A stretch of 64,000 bases of DNA from Sebastes aleutianus (GCA_916700875.1 CAKAKS010000022.1:18214565-18278564), one strand, 5' to 3'. Shown: positions 20,641-34,261, counted from the first letter of the stretch. The notes: generated by a model from the sequence alone, not told the origin. Made by a program: numbers and translations.

Positions 20641-22529
20641 GAGGTAGAGAGTTTTAAAAGACTAAAGTGCAGCATAAAGCTGTACATTGTTGTAGAATAC
20701 AGTAAAACTAAATATAACTCTATAAAGGTGCAGAGTAGAGCTGTTTGTAGTGTGCAGAATTAAATATTGATATGACTGAAAAGGCACACAGGCAGAAGCA
20801 TATAGTTTAAATAACAGAGTGATCCAGTGAACACAGTGGAGCATTTAGCAACTAAAGAGCCAGATCTTTTTCCTTAGGAGTTGGTATAGGGACCAAAAAC
20901 ACAGAGCTAAGAGGAGAGTCAATGTTGAATACTCCTCAGGCAGCCATAAACAAAACTCAAAATAAATGGTTTAAGCATTTTCAATATTTACTTTAGACAA
21001 AATGTAAATTAGAAGGCAAACGTAGAATCACAATAATTGGTTTCTGATGAAATGCAGTGCTCTCTATGACCAAAATGTATGAATTTACTACTACTGACAT
21101 GTGTTACGAATATGCAGATCGTGTATTCCTTCAGCTACTTCAGCGCAGCGCTGCACCACTCAGCATGCTCACACAATGTCCACCAAGCGTCCCAGACTGA
21201 GTGACGGAAATTTGCACTTTGTTGACGAAAACCAACACCAGTCCACAGATGAATTGTGCGTCTGTGTGAAGCTGTTGTGGTACCTACAGTACAGTATGTA
21301 AGCTGGCTTTTTAGGTATATAGAGGCACATAACTGATGTGCATCTTCTCAGAAGGGCCTACATGGGCTACGTGAGAGCACAAGAACTGTAATTACTCTGC
21401 TTGTGCTGCTTTGTGTTTGTTCAAGACTCATTGCATTGGTGTCGAGTTGTGCTCAGGTAAATCTGTGCAGACCTCAGTAACCCAAACTCATTATTTTTCA
21501 GTGTCCCTGTTGTCCATCTAACAGAAACCTCCCAAACCAAGCAGTTTGTGATTCATTGATTTTTTTCCTCAGAAGTTAGGAAGTGTCTTGTTATTGTGGG
21601 ATTGTTGGTGCCTGGACGGGAAATCGGGCCGGTGACTAGACGAAACATGGGCTGCAGGGCTGTTTATTCTCTGTGTGAGCTAATCAAGCCCATTCATAAC
21701 TGCCTGATGGCAGACTGCTGAAATATTTGGATGATGTAGTACACACATCCACCCTCTTCTTCTTAGGGATGTAAGAAAAAAATCGCAATATATCACTTTG
21801 TTTACAGTAATATATTGAATCGTTATCCCTGTATCATGATACGTATCGTATCGCCACATTCTTGCCAATACACAGCCCTTTTCCCTCCATTACATAATAT
21901 GTTAAAATTTGCTCATGTTGATATAAGAAACATAAACTAAACTTCTCCTCTTAGTGCTTACTTTTTTCCTTGCGGTCTTTTACATAATCATTCAAACAAC
22001 TTCCACCTGTGTTTCTTCTACTCTCTGTGGTTTTAATTCCGCCCACACATCAAATCCAAGATGTCAGTCTGTGCCCTTTTAGAGAAAGTAGTTCACAAAT
22101 TGCCTGAGAGAAAAATAATTCCATAAAGTTGAGCACGAGTAAAGACTAAAGTGCTGTTCTTATGTGAAGAAAAAGAGCAACAGGCATCCTGAGGTGACTG
22201 ATTTGATATTATCAGAGATGAGTTAAGGTGCAACGGAATGCATACTGAGAAAGATCTGTGGAGATATTTCACTGATTAGTTCCTGGAATGAAACCCTGCA
22301 GACCGCGAGCCACCCGGCACATGATTCCTCGTCTCCGTTCTGACCCGGGTCACAAGATTTTTGTAGTACCACCAGGGATCCAACTCCTGTCCTGTTAGGG
22401 ATCTGTTCCACAGCTACACTCATTGAGAATGTAAAAATGGGTAGCACTTGGTTACCTTGTATTCTGAAGGGGAAAAAGAAAGCGTTCGATAATCTTTTGA
22501 TTTTGAAAGTCTAAAGGACTTTATTAATA
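20641..22529. other. STK38L intron 1, mostly featureless
   Basis: Intronic DNA with one repeat-like patch at 21755-21880 (tatcatgatacgtatcgtatc, cttgccaatacacagccc), characteristic of a teleost hAT-like repeat. No exon with splice sites and conserved frame was found. Confidence 0.45.
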
Positions 22530-22660
22530 TTATATTTAAAGGGACACTCAACCGATCAGGCTATTCGTCATATATAGTAACACTCAGCTTGTAAAAACAG
22601 TTGTATTATTCAGGTGTTTTTTGAAGTGGGGTTGTATGAGGTACTTACACCTTTACAGGA
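22530..22660. repeat. Repeat shared with STK38L intron 10
   Basis: Contains aaagggacactcaaccgatc and gtggggttgtatgaggtact. The second motif recurs in reverse complement at 26405-26432 (agtacctcatacaaccccac), where the block ends aaactatccctttaa. The two look like copies of one short element with AAAGGGA-type ends. Confidence 0.5.
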
Positions 22661-22879
22661 TATAATCAGAGTAAATTATGTTATATCAGGCAGACTTCTC
22701 TTGTCGATTTGTCATGGAAAATGTCTGTGGCAGGTTTAAATAATTGTATAGAGAACTGAATTGATGGTAAAGTTGACCAATACACTCTTACCACACTAGT
22801 AGAAGCAGTGAGTGGACTGATGTGCACAACCTGATGTTGTTGTTTTTTTTTTAATGTTGTCTTACAGGATAGTGTGGCC

Positions 22880-25800
22880 ATGACGGGGGGGACTGCCGCT
22901 GCCCTTCCCATGAGCAACCACACCCGAGAGAGGGTGACCGTGGCCAAGCTGACGCTGGAGAACTTCTACAGCACGCTTCTCACCCAGCACGAGGAGCGCG
23001 AGATGAGGTGCCTACCAGTACTTGTTGATATGACACCACCAGCATTTCCTCCACACAAGAAACACACCCGTCCCACTGCATCTGTTGCTCTTTATCAGTG
23101 ATATTCTAGGACAGGCCATGTGTCTTATTTAACAAAAGCTACTTTACCTTTTACTTACTGGATGTCGTACTTTTAGTAGTTACCTCATGCTCACCTTGAG
23201 CGACCTTTACCCTTAGTGCATGAGCCAGTTACCTCAGTTTACTCTCTAAGTGTAAACGTAGCCGTTGTTTAAGGCATCAAGTGTCGCTGGAAAGGACACA
23301 ATGCAGCGGTGTCTCCTCTCAGGTGTGAGCACAACAAAGAGCGTCTCATAATCTGCCTCTTGTGTTTCTCACGTTACCTGAGAGCTGATCTCCAGTCCAG
23401 GTAACATGGCTGGGTTTGACCTCTTGTAAAAGACAGCTGGCTGGCTCGCTGTTTTACACCCCTGCACACACTGGCATGGGATTCATTTTCAAGATCTGAC
23501 CCGTTTTAGTTCGTCTAACCTTCCTCGTCTTTGTCACTCATATATTGTTAAGTAATAAGACGTGCAAGTTTTTTTGTTGTATTTTCGCAGCTCTTATTCA
23601 GATGATTTTATTGTTCATAGGCAGAAGAAGCTGGAGAAGGCCATGGACGAAGAGGGTTTGCCAGATGAGGAGGTACAGTACGCTTTGTCTTCTTGTGTAA
23701 AGACCTCAACACGTTGCAGACAAAGGTTTTGCTTTCTTTTTAATCTGTCACAATAAGATAAGATAAGATATACTTTACTGTCCCGCAGGGAAACTTGTCT
23801 TGGGCTCCAAGCCGCTGCGTCACACAACATACCAAAGTCACAATGTACATACACGAATAGAACATAGATCATACATACACACTCATGCATGAACGTGCTT
23901 AAATTCACCTGTTGAGCGTGAGACAGTAGTTCTTTAAAATAATAAAAGGTAATAAAAGACAGTAGTTTTAAATACTGAAACCAGGTATAATGATAACAGA
24001 TAATAAATAATCAATTTACAATATATTAGTTCTCAATAAAATCATACTTGTTGCTGTTTAATATTTTGATGGAGGACAGAATGAATGAATTTTTGTACCG
24101 GTTAAGCCTTTCTGAACCGTGTACCTGAAGGCAACACCTCGAGTGTTTGATCATTCAAAATCTTCCCTGCCTCCCCGAGATCAGATTTTTCATATAAAGG
24201 CTGAAGATAATGATGTTCTTTTTTTCCCCCTATGATCTTCATGGCCGTTTGAGTGAGGCGTGCAAGCTTTAGACTTTAACTGTGCTGACAGGTACCACAC
24301 TTATAAATCCATATCTAATTACATCCGTCTGTGTTTTGCAGAAAGTAATGCGCCGCTCGCAGCATGCCCGCAAGGAGACTGAGTTTTTGCGACTGAAGAG
24401 GACGCGACTCGGCTTGGATGACTTCGAGTCCCTCAAAGTCATCGGACGGGGCGCTTTTGGAGAGGTACGTTCAAAGAAAAGCACGGAAATTTTAATTGAA
24501 AACAGAATGTGTGTGTGACGACGGCTATGACTGATTTCAATGCATTCCTTGTGAATTTAACCGTGATGTCGCCTCCCTTCAGGTCCGTTTGGTGCAGAAA
24601 AAAGACACGGGGCACATTTACGCCATGAAGATATTAAGAAAAGCAGACATGCTGGAGAAAGAACAGGTAAAGTATAGTTTAGCTTCCATGCCAGTACTCC
24701 TGTCTGCTGCTCCAAACTGGGAGCATGCCGACCACCTTCTAAGTTACTGTATGTAACGTTAATACACAGACTATAAGGATGTATATATACTGTATATGTA
24801 GCAGCGTCATCATGCAGAAACCTACATCAGGTCACGTGGGAAAAGGTTTTTAGAAGGGCTTGAAGGGAAAATATCATTTTGACGCTAAAACATACGTACT
24901 TCTATGTATACCACTGGGAAGCTACAGAATGCTATAAAAACCTGAATAAATAATGGACCCATTCTTTACTGTTAAAGCTGCTGTTGCATTCATGCTCTCT
25001 CGTATTGTCGGTGTCTTATGTTGTCTACTGTCTCCCTGCAGGTTGCTCATATCCGGGCAGAGAGGGACATTCTGGTAGAGGCGGACGGCGCCTGGGTGGT
25101 CAAGATGTTCTACAGCTTCCAGGACAAAAGGAACCTCTACCTAATCATGGAGTTCCTGCCTGGAGGTCTGCACTGATAACTTCAGATCCATTTGTTGTTG
25201 ACCCTAGCATTTGAGGCCGCCCGTTGTTAGTATGCTCACTGACGTAACTCGTCAGCAACACAGACAAACGTGTTGTGTATTATCATTTTGTTCTGACCTC
25301 TGACCTCGTTGCCAGGGGACATGATGACCCTGCTGATGAAGAAGGACACGCTGTCCGAAGAGGCCACCCAGTTCTACATCGCAGAGACGGTTCTGGCCAT
25401 CGACTCCATCCACCAGCTGGGCTTCATCCACAGAGACATCAAACCAGACAACCTGCTGCTAGACTCCAGGGTGAGACTCGAAGGACCGACTGTAAAAGCA
25501 TACGACACGGTGACTCTCTGCAGATGACTTATCAAATGTTTATTTTTGCTCACAGGGACACGTGAAGCTGTCAGACTTCGGCCTGTGTACGGGGCTGAAG
25601 AAGGCTCATCGCACAGAATTTTACAGGAACCTGACGCACAACCCGCCCAGTGATTTCTGTGAGTTAAACATCTGATATTCACAAGAAAAGCCAAAGAAAC
25701 CAGATCCAAACACAGATACACATTAATGTGCACTATATGAAGTGGTAACCTCTGTAGCTTTTACTTAATCGCTTGCTTTTCCTCTCTTTACTTTCCTGCG

Positions 25801-27772
25801 TCTTGCAGCCTTTCAGAATATGAACTCCAAGAGGAAAGCAGAAACCTGGAAGAAGAACCGGAGGCAGCTGGTAAGGCATTTCACTAAATGAAAGAAGTGC
25901 ATATGAAGCCCTGGAGTAGGAAAAAAAGGAATTGTGCACATAGTGGCTGCAACATGCAGAAGAAGAAGACAAAAATCACAAATTTAGCTTGCAATAATTA
26001 ACAAAGTAAATTATCAACCTGAATGGAACATGTTTGATTAGTCAGCGTGTGACCCAGAGCACTCAACTTCTCTGTCTTTCTGTCTGATTGTCAGGCTTAT
26101 TCTACCGTGGGAACGCCAGACTACATCGCTCCTGAAGTCTTCATGCAGACGGGATACAACAAGCTGTGTGACTGGTGGTCTCTGGGGGTCATCATGTATG
26201 AAATGCTCATCGGTAAGCATGCTTTTTGTCTGTATGTAAGACAGAACACGGAGAGGTGAATGAAAGAAATTTGGAAAATCTGATATTTCGCATAATTGGC
26301 CCCCGTCCACAGCAGTACATTGCTTTGCTCCTGTGCTGGTACTGTTTCTCTAAACTGGAGGCGTGCCGACTGTCATCTACTGTAGGTAATACACTGACTA
26401 TGGATAAGTACCTCATACAACCCCACTTCAAAACACCCAAACTATCCCTTTAATTTTCACTGTACACAGAAAAAGTTCATCAGTTACAGTAGATCATTTG
26501 CGACAATTATTTGACGTGTTACGTGAATAAATCCACTGCCACCAGTGGACTTCTGCAGGTTGTATTGCTGTACTTAATGATTATGAATTAAATGCTTGTT
26601 GTGCTGTGTTCAGGTTACCCACCCTTCTGCTCTGAGACGCCACAGGAGACATACAGGAAGGTGATGAACTGGAAGGAAACCCTCGTCTTCCCACCCGAAG
26701 TCCCCATCTCAGAGAGGGCCAAAGACTTGATATTAAAGTATGTAAAGGTGCATTTCAGTTTTCTATTTTCACATGAAGGCCAAACATGTGCTAAACATGT
26801 TGGTCCGGACAGTGAATATCTGTCCAGATGCTGTGTATATATAAAGGTTTGTCGGACAGTTATATTATCAGTCTGCTGTTTGTTTGTGTGTTTCAGGTAT
26901 TGCACTGATGCTGAGAACAGGGTTGGAGCTGTGAGCGTGGAGGAGATCAAGAGTCATCAGTTCTTTGAGTCGGTGGACTGGGAGCACATCAGGTACATGA
27001 ACTCTAAGCTCCCTTTCAGACATAAATGTGGTGGCAGTTTAACATGTTGGGTCTCTGTCATGTCGGAATATCCGTCGTCTAGAACGACAGTCTAAATCAT
27101 TTCCATAACAGCTCAAAGTTGCATTCAAGTGTTGTGAAAAATAACTTTAACACATAGATGAAGCCAGCAATGTTAAAATAAAGGGCTCTTCTTGCATGAA
27201 AGGTAACCCTGCTTATGCACAAAGCAGTTTCAGGAAATTGTCCTTATTTATCTTAAATGTTGAGGGTTTAATACTTCTTTATTTCTGTGTCCATCCTTGA
27301 TTCTCTCCATCTTGCCTCCACAGGGAGCGGCCGGCAGCCATCTCCATTGAAATCAAGAGTATCGACGACACCTCGAACTTTGACGACTTCCCTGAATCGG
27401 ACATCCTTCAGCCAGGTTGGTCTGATCTGGAATATTCTGCTAGCTGCACTGCAGAAAAAATCCCTTATTAGGAAACATTCGCCTCGGGTCAGATTCTGAT
27501 GAGTCACGATGATTGAAATAGATACTCAACAATGCTGATTACTCTCTTAATAATAGAATGGATTTACATTTACATTATATGATCTGTAGTGCCCTCAAGT
27601 GGCAGAATAATAACACTTCCTTTTTGTTATGTGTGTTTTATTAATAGCCAATGCAACGGAGCCAGACTTCAAATCAAAGGATTGGGTGTTCCTCAACTAC
27701 ACGTACAAACGCTTCGAGGGTCTGACTCAGCGAGGCACCATCCCCACATACATGAAGGCAGGGAAGGCCTGA
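22880..27772 (+). CDS. stk38l: STK38L (NDR2), AGC-family Ser/Thr kinase (complete)
   Basis: NDR2 kinase, a Hippo-pathway AGC kinase activated by MOB1 binding and MST phosphorylation; roles in centrosome, cilium and neurite biology. Thirteen coding exons: 22880-23007, 23621-23672, 24342-24464, 24583-24666, 25042-25165, 25316-25470, 25556-25658, 25809-25870, 26095-26212, 26614-26737, 26897-26992, 27324-27415, 27648-27772; all phases join to 461 aa (human 464). In order: N-terminal MOB-binding helix (NHTRERVTVAKLTLENFYS); P-loop IGRGAFGEV; catalytic Lys in YAMKILRK; HRDIKPDN; DFG; the NDR insert with KRKAETWKKNRRQL; activation loop YSTVGTPDYIAPE; AGC tail with hydrophobic-motif VFLNYTYKRF. Everything needed for activity is intact. 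The human start MAMT is GTG-GCC-ATG here, so translation must begin at the second methionine, 22880. Introns are small, with MITE fragments. Confidence 0.96.
23750..24050. repeat. Retroposon-like repeat in STK38L intron 3
   Basis: Starts with (aagat)n and tatactttactgtcccgcag/ggaaactt, the same head type as the arms of the long inverted repeat near MED21. It continues as AT-rich sequence. No exon signal. Confidence 0.5.
26320..26456. repeat. Short repeat in STK38L intron 10
   Basis: Runs from tttgctcctgtgctggtact to caaactatccctttaa, including agtacctcatacaaccccac, which is the reverse complement of a stretch at 22620-22655. A degenerate relative (tgctgctccaaactgggag) lies at about 24700 in another intron. 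Confidence 0.5.
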
Positions 27773-28302
27773 CACGGTGTGTCGTGGAGGAAAAACAGAC
27801 GTTTACGGACACAGGGTCGGGCCGCGGAGCCCCGCTGCTGCTGAAAGGCTGTGCCGTCGGCCTCTCAGTATAAATTTAACCCTCATCATCAAGTCATTTA
27901 GGCCGCAAGGACGCCTAGAGCTCGGAAATTAAGGAGCGTTACCGCATTACCTCGGTTGTTTATAATCGTATACACGTGCCGTCTTTAGCCATAGCTCTCA
28001 GGCCAGCTCACTAACTAGGACACTAAATCAGCATATCTGCATGTTCAGCGGCGTACTGCTTCTGGAGAGGATTTTTTTTTTTACTGCCCAAAGGGCGACT
28101 GAGGATTGAGTACAAATCACTGCTTCGACATCTTCACAGCGATAGTTTCTACACTGGTGGCTAAATTAGATCATTTCTAATACTGAAGATACACTGTAGT
28201 CAGAGTGATAAGTGAGTTCTCGCCCATACTGTTATTAGTGGATTTTAAAGGAAAGTTCCAGCATGATTTCTATGGTTTTTGGCTCATTCTGCTTTTGTAT
28301 TT
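27773..28302 (+). other. STK38L 3' UTR, proximal part
   Basis: Follows the TGA at 27770-27772. The first 300 bases are GC-rich relative to introns and contain no repeat family, as expected for 3' UTR. No AATAAA occurs before the MITE at 28303, so the UTR probably continues through it. A candidate poly(A) signal is AATAAA near 31479, which would imply a UTR of about 3.7 kb. Confidence 0.45.
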
Positions 28303-28624
28303 AAAGGTGCAGTGTGTAGGATTTGGTGGCATCTAGTGGTGAGGTTGCAGATTGCAACCAACTGAAACTTCCCCCTGTGTGCCAAGTGTGTAGGAGAGCT
28401 ACGGTGGCCGACACAAAAACGCGAATGTCCCTGTCTAGAGCCAGTGTTTGGTTTGTCCGTTCTGGGCTACTGTAGAAACAGACGGCCGGCTCCGTGGAGA
28501 GGACCCATTCTAAGGTAACGAAAACACAACAATTCTTAATATGTGTGATTAAACACTAAAGAAAACATACTTTATATTATTAATATTATATTCCATTTCT
28601 AAATGCCACACACTGTTCCTTTAT
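28303..28624. mobile_element. MITE, first copy (aaaggtgcagtgtgtagg family)
   Basis: Left end aaaggtgcagtgtgtagga; right end ccacacactgttccttta, an imperfect ~20-bp terminal inverted repeat. The interior has ggcatctagtggtgaggttg and cagattgcaaccaactgaaa. A sister copy lies at 47309-47648 with the same ends. No coding capacity. It sits in the inferred STK38L 3' UTR. Confidence 0.85.
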
Positions 28625-28626
28625 AG

Positions 28627-28770
28627 TGAAAGTAGGCATTATTTTTTTGGCATCATTTGGAAAAAAATTCCATAATAACCTTTCAGCATATTGTAATTCA
28701 AGTGTTCTGAGAGATAACTAGACTTCTGCACCTCCTCATGGCTCTGTTTTCAGGCTTTAAAAAAATCTCA
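28627..28770. repeat. Dispersed repeat, copy of the 56985 family
   Basis: Shares ttttttggcatcat, taacctttcagcatattgta and attcaagtgttctgagag with 56985-57090. Directly adjoins the preceding MITE. Confidence 0.65.
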
Positions 28771-31500
28771 GAGTCACAGGTCATTTCAACAAAATATTCG
28801 TCTACATAGAAATGTTATCAATAAGACCTTTAAGACTTGTTAACATCCACATGTTTGTATGCTAATGTTAGCATTTAGCTCAAAGCACCGTTCTGTAAGA
28901 AGTGTGACAATCCATTTATAAAAAAAAAAAGAGACAGGAAATTCTTTCAAAGTGTTAAACGTTTTTATCATAATAGCAACATAATTATTTGTACTTGTGA
29001 TGGAGGAGATTGAAGCATTAAAGGGATAGAAAAATATAAAACAAATGAGCAAAAATTCAAATCATGCTGGAACCTCTTCTTTAAACCCTTGTGGTGGTGC
29101 GACAGCCTCAGCGCTGTTGCTATTCTCACAGATGACCTACTGGTTGCCAGGAGACGCGTGAATGCAGTTTGCCCTGCGCTTGACATCCGTTACCGTGGAG
29201 TGTTGCCCATTCATGCGTACGCCAAAAAAAGCCGCAGAGCTTGCCACTTCCCCTCAGAGCCAGTCGTGTTGTTTTGTTCTGTTCAGATCAGCGCTACAGT
29301 AATTGATATTACCCCCTGATTTTAATTCTAATGAGCCAAACGCTTCCTTCTTAGATGGACAAAAACATGCAAAGTGCCTTTTTAAATAGCTGATAAATAT
29401 TTAGCCAAATGTTTTAGCGACGTTATCAGAGATTAATCAGAAAGTGTTAATTACTATTAGAAATAGTAAAGCTGTTTGAAGGAGGGAAAAGTTAAAGTTT
29501 ATGAGTCAACAATGTCTCTTAAAGCAAATACAAAAGCTCTGACGTATATTTAGTGTCTGCAGAGTGATAAAGGTGATAAAACAGAGTGAGGAAACAAAGG
29601 CAGTATAGGAAAGAGGTTTTATAGGTTGGATAATTAAACAAGGGGCTCGTAAAAACACAGTGCGTCAAGGCAAACACAATGAACAACTTTGTTTGTCAAG
29701 TAAACTAAAATAGAAACTAAGTAATAAAAGTGGATATCTTAGACACGTGTACGTTTAGGTTCTTAAAATGTCTTTATTCATTTTGAATTAACTATCCACT
29801 GGATGTATTTAATGTTATTTTTCCCCCTCACCATAAAAAAAAGCTAATGTCAGGCTTGTCTCAAGCTAAAAAAAAACCCATTAAACCATCACGTCTACTC
29901 AGAGTTGTGATTAGACGCAGCGCTAAAAATATAGTTACCAAAGAACTCTGATCATCACACATTCAGATGTAGCCGTCGCTTACTGCACTTAACTTAAAAC
30001 TACCTTTTTAAAATAAAAACACCTTTCCAAGAGAGCTAAACTTGGAATAGTTTCTATTTCTACACTGAGTGAGCAGAGACAGATGTTTCTCAGTTGGCAC
30101 ATCTGTTAAGAAAAGCTATAAATGTACATACAGGGACAGGAAGGACTTTACCATATTGGACTAAGTTCAGCTGTAGCCATCACAGGAACCCCATGTTAAA
30201 CTGATTGTGGTGCTATATCTGAGGAATTGATAGAGAAAAGGAAGTGGTCTTGCAGTTTGATAAACTAGAGCAGTGTATGATAATACACCTGAACCAGTCG
30301 ATCTGCTTAACTGTAATTCATCCAGGTAGTCCTGTTACAATTTGGCCGCCATCAAGATTTATAAGCAATGTGCAAGTTAGGGTTGACTGATGTGTATATT
30401 TCTGCATTATTTATTATTTTTCACGTTTGTTGATGGATGCCTACGTCGTTCAAACTCTCCCCCTAGTTTGTAACACAGGCTTTCTGTCAGAAATTGGTAG
30501 TCTCTCAAACCGAAACCGAGATAATCCTCATGACATCACTTTGACATCATCAGGGTACATTTGTTTTTATACTTTAGTGCACTCCCTCCAGAGCCACAGA
30601 CACTATTTTCACAGGCTGAGCTCCATGACATGATGAAGAGTAAACTGATCTTGATATGAAAAAACAGTGGAGTGCCCCTTTAATTACAAACAGAAAAATG
30701 TCTGTAAACGATCTGCATCACATCAGAGAGACAACCCTGATTGGCCAGTATTTTTCCCGCAATATTAAAAATCCAGATTCTAACCCAGATACATGTCATC
30801 AAAGCTAAGACCAGTAGCAGGACAGATGCATGATGGGGGATTTAGTCGATGGCTACAGTACGTACCGCTGCAGATGTCTAATCACTGGAACACACCGACA
30901 CAACATGGGAAAAGCCAAACTGCTGTATTCAGAGCGTCGTGTTTCACAGCCAAACCGTTAAACATTGTTCACGAGAAACTAGGGAGTGTGTGTGACTGTG
31001 TGACTGCTAGGGACGAAAATGGCGTTTTCATGGAAGTAGACACTCAGTGCTTTTTGTTGTGAGGTGATGTGTGACATTGTTCGATGTCAAACTCATGTTC
31101 TGTGTTTTAGTTTTTTTTTCTTCAAAAGTAGATGCACAGGAGATGAAAAAGGAGGGTTATTTGGCATCCATACGATTCTATAAATATATATAAATATATG
31201 TCCAAGATGACTTGAAATCTGTTACTGTGTCACTTTATCTAAAGGGAGCTAAATTATCGTGACTTCAATTCTCCACGAGGATGAGAAAGAGTTCACTTTC
31301 ATCACGAGTCAAACCAGATAATTCAGTTCTGATGGACCAAACAAAAAAAAGCGTATTGACTCACTCTTTGTGTTGTTTGTCAGATCAGTGTTCACGATTT
31401 AGAGAATCACTTTCCTCACTCGGAGAGCAGGGATAAGTGTATTTAACCTTAAAAAAATGGCTGACACAAACATAAAGAATAAAAGCAGATTAAAGGCCCA
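28771..31500. other. Probable distal STK38L 3' UTR / intergenic, no gene seen
   Basis: About 2.7 kb with few recognisable repeats, compatible with a long 3' UTR of STK38L followed by intergenic DNA. A slightly GC-richer patch at 29085-29280 gives a 76-codon plus-strand frame that matches nothing I know. A possible poly(A) signal lies near 31479. Confidence 0.4.
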
Positions 31501-31504
31501 TTTA

Positions 31505-32333
31505 TATGGAGGACCACAAGAGTCACGAAAATAGTGATAAAGCATTTAATTGATTAATAACTAATTGTACAATAAAAATAGGCATTAACAAATTTGTTTA
31601 CAAATTAATTTATTAATCCATGAATAAATGGATTAAATAAAAAGTAATTCATTATTTGACATTTTAATAGGCAATAAAAATAATTTACAAATGAAATATT
31701 AATACATTAATAAGTAGTTCAAATTAAAAAACATTTTAGTCAATTTATTCATAGAAAAATAAATAAATTTGTAAACAAATATATTAATGCCTATTTTAGT
31801 TAGTTATTAATTGGGCTATCAAAGTTAACGTGATAATAAGACGTTAACGCAAATTTTAACGCCACTAAATTCTTTAACGCATTGACGCATTCAATCTTTG
31901 GGAGGTTGTAGCACGCTCGGTTCTAAAGCGTGAAGATACTGGTATCATATGAAACTAGAAAACCTAAGGAATACATTGGTACCATGTCATACTAGCTAAG
32001 AAGGCTAAATAACGCTCCAAAGTTATGCTACATTTTGGTGAGGGAAAAACTGAGTTAGCCATGTTATGATTTGAGCATATTTGTTTTATGCTAAATGCAG
32101 TACCTGTGAGGGTTTCTGGAAAATATTTGTCATTGTTTTGTGTTGGTAATTGATTTCCAATAATAAATATATACATACATTTGCATAAAGCAAACCTATT
32201 TGCCCATGTTGATAAGAGTATTAAATACTTGACAAATCTCCCTTTAAGGTACATTTTGAGCAGATTAAAAATCTGCCCTCGTTATTAATTAAATGCTTTA
32301 TCACTATTTCCGTGACTCTTGTGGTCCTCCATA
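31505..32333. mobile_element. Composite element with long terminal inverted repeats
   Basis: The ends are a ~50-bp inverted repeat: tggaggaccacaagagtcac at the left and gtgactcttgtggtcctcca at the right, each running on to agcatttaatt-type sequence. Inside, 31553-31815 is itself palindromic (aaaaataggcattaacaaat against atatattaatgcctatttta). The rest carries pieces of other families: 31950-32045 matches the MED21 intron 2 repeat inverted, and 32060-32270 matches 48295-48505. No transposase frame. This is a nested, non-autonomous element. Confidence 0.75.
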
Positions 32334-34261
32334 CATTCACATCTAGAATCTAGTTTTCGACGCCTCTGCGTCTGAAACCTCAGCGCCCCGTGACTTAGCT
32401 AATAACATGTAATTTCCCCCCCTTGTTAAAGCAAGATTCACTTGTAAAAGGTTTAAAAATAAACCCTCCACAGGCCAGGACTATGTCGTGAGGTATTTTG
32501 TGTAATGCTGTGTACATATCGTTGTAGACACTTGAAGGAAAACCGTCCGCGAAGGAGCGAAGAAGGAAATGCTCATTAATATATTCATTCACGTTGATGA
32601 GTTTTTATGTTGATAAAATGCTTCAAATAATAAAATTAAACACTTCAAGTTTTAAGGTTTCTATTTGTTGTTGGTTGGGATGGGGTGAAGGTGGGTCTTG
32701 AATATTGTGGAGTGCTTCTCTAAAGCCGGGTTTCCACCAAACCTTTTAGTCCCGGGAACTACTTTTCAAGGAGCTAAAAGATTTCTGTCTGCGTTTCCAC
32801 CGTGGTCTAAAAGACCAGTGAAGATTAGGCAAATTAGTCTGCTGACGTATGAAAATGAAAAAGGTTTTGAAAGTGTTAATTCAACAATGTTTTACAGCAT
32901 ATTATTAGAAATGGTTGTTGCTGATGGTTTAAAACTGCATATTTAATTATTCTATTTCCACCTAATTGCAATGTAGTTTGGTGTCTTGAGTTAAAAACAA
33001 ACTTTGTGGTATACATATAACTGATGCAATGAAATACAGTCACAATTATCATTTTATGAATGTAGGATTTACTGTAGTGTAAAGTCTGACTCTTGACTTC
33101 ATTGTCTATATTTACAGTAATATAACATATTCCATTCTTACTCTATATCATACACTATCCTGGGGGAAATGACCATTGCAGCCTGTTTGATGAGAATTAG
33201 TTAGTTTGACAGCGATATTTTGATGACAACTATTTTATTTTAAAATGCAGCATTTAAGGAAGAAAAAAATAGATGAATAGAAAAAAATAAAGTTTAGAAA
33301 AGGCTATAAAATAATAAGTAAGAATTTCCAAAACAGAGCTATACGATTGAGCAAATAAATGAGATTGTTGCAGTGATTCACTGCGTCCACTAGAGGGAGC
33401 GCTTGATACACACCAGAGCAGCTGAACAGGGTTTCTTATGAATGGGCTCTGAGGTTTATAGCTGTACAACTGTTGTCACGTGAAAACCTTTTTATCACAG
33501 AGGTTGGTTGATCATTTACAATAAAGGATTAAATATGGACAGATGCTTAGCCTGGTAAACAGCCATGCCACAGTTAAAATTAACTTTAAGAAAAATAGTG
33601 ATCAAGTGGAAAAAAACAAAATGCTGTTTTTGTTAATTCTTTAAATTTAATTTGAAAGCAATAACAACAAATAATATAAAAAAAATATTTAAAACTATGG
33701 GAGGTGCAAAAATGATCTATTTCTATATGTTTATTGTCACACTACACAAATTCTGATGTGTAAAGCAAAAAAAAAAAAAAAATGATGGTTGGTCTAATTT
33801 GCGCATACATATGGCCAATAATCAAATTTCCTTAATTCAAATATATTTAATAGCCTATGAATGATTCACCCCCATCATTTCTGTTTTTATTCCGACTTTG
33901 GATTTATTTATTCTAGATAGGCTACAGGTCAAGGACGCACCATGTGGAGATGTTTCATCACATTTTTTTCCCTTCAGAACTCCTCTCACGTGTTGGTTGT
34001 ATCACCGTTTACAATTGTTACATGTGTGAATGACCAAGATATTCACGTTTTTTTTCCCAACAACAACAACAAAACAAACATGGTTGTGTAAACCGGGTTT
34101 CCCTGAATCCCTTACCCCGATTAGGGAAACCGGGTTTCTGGTTTAGGTTTCATTAAGAAATGAGGTTACTGCACAGATCCAACAACAACAACCAGGTTAC
34201 TTGAATGCACCTGATGCAGAGGTGACATGTCATAACCCCATTATTGACCTACCAAAAACAG
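32334..34261. other. Intergenic STK38L-BMAL2, no gene seen
   Basis: AT-rich DNA. The patch 32716-32850 (gccgggtttccaccaaacct, agtcccgggaactact, cgtttccaccgtggtctaaa) has the look of a common teleost repeat. A second patch near 34090-34145 (aaaccgggtttccctgaatc and its partial inverse gggaaaccgggtttctgg) forms a short hairpin. No exon found. Confidence 0.45.
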
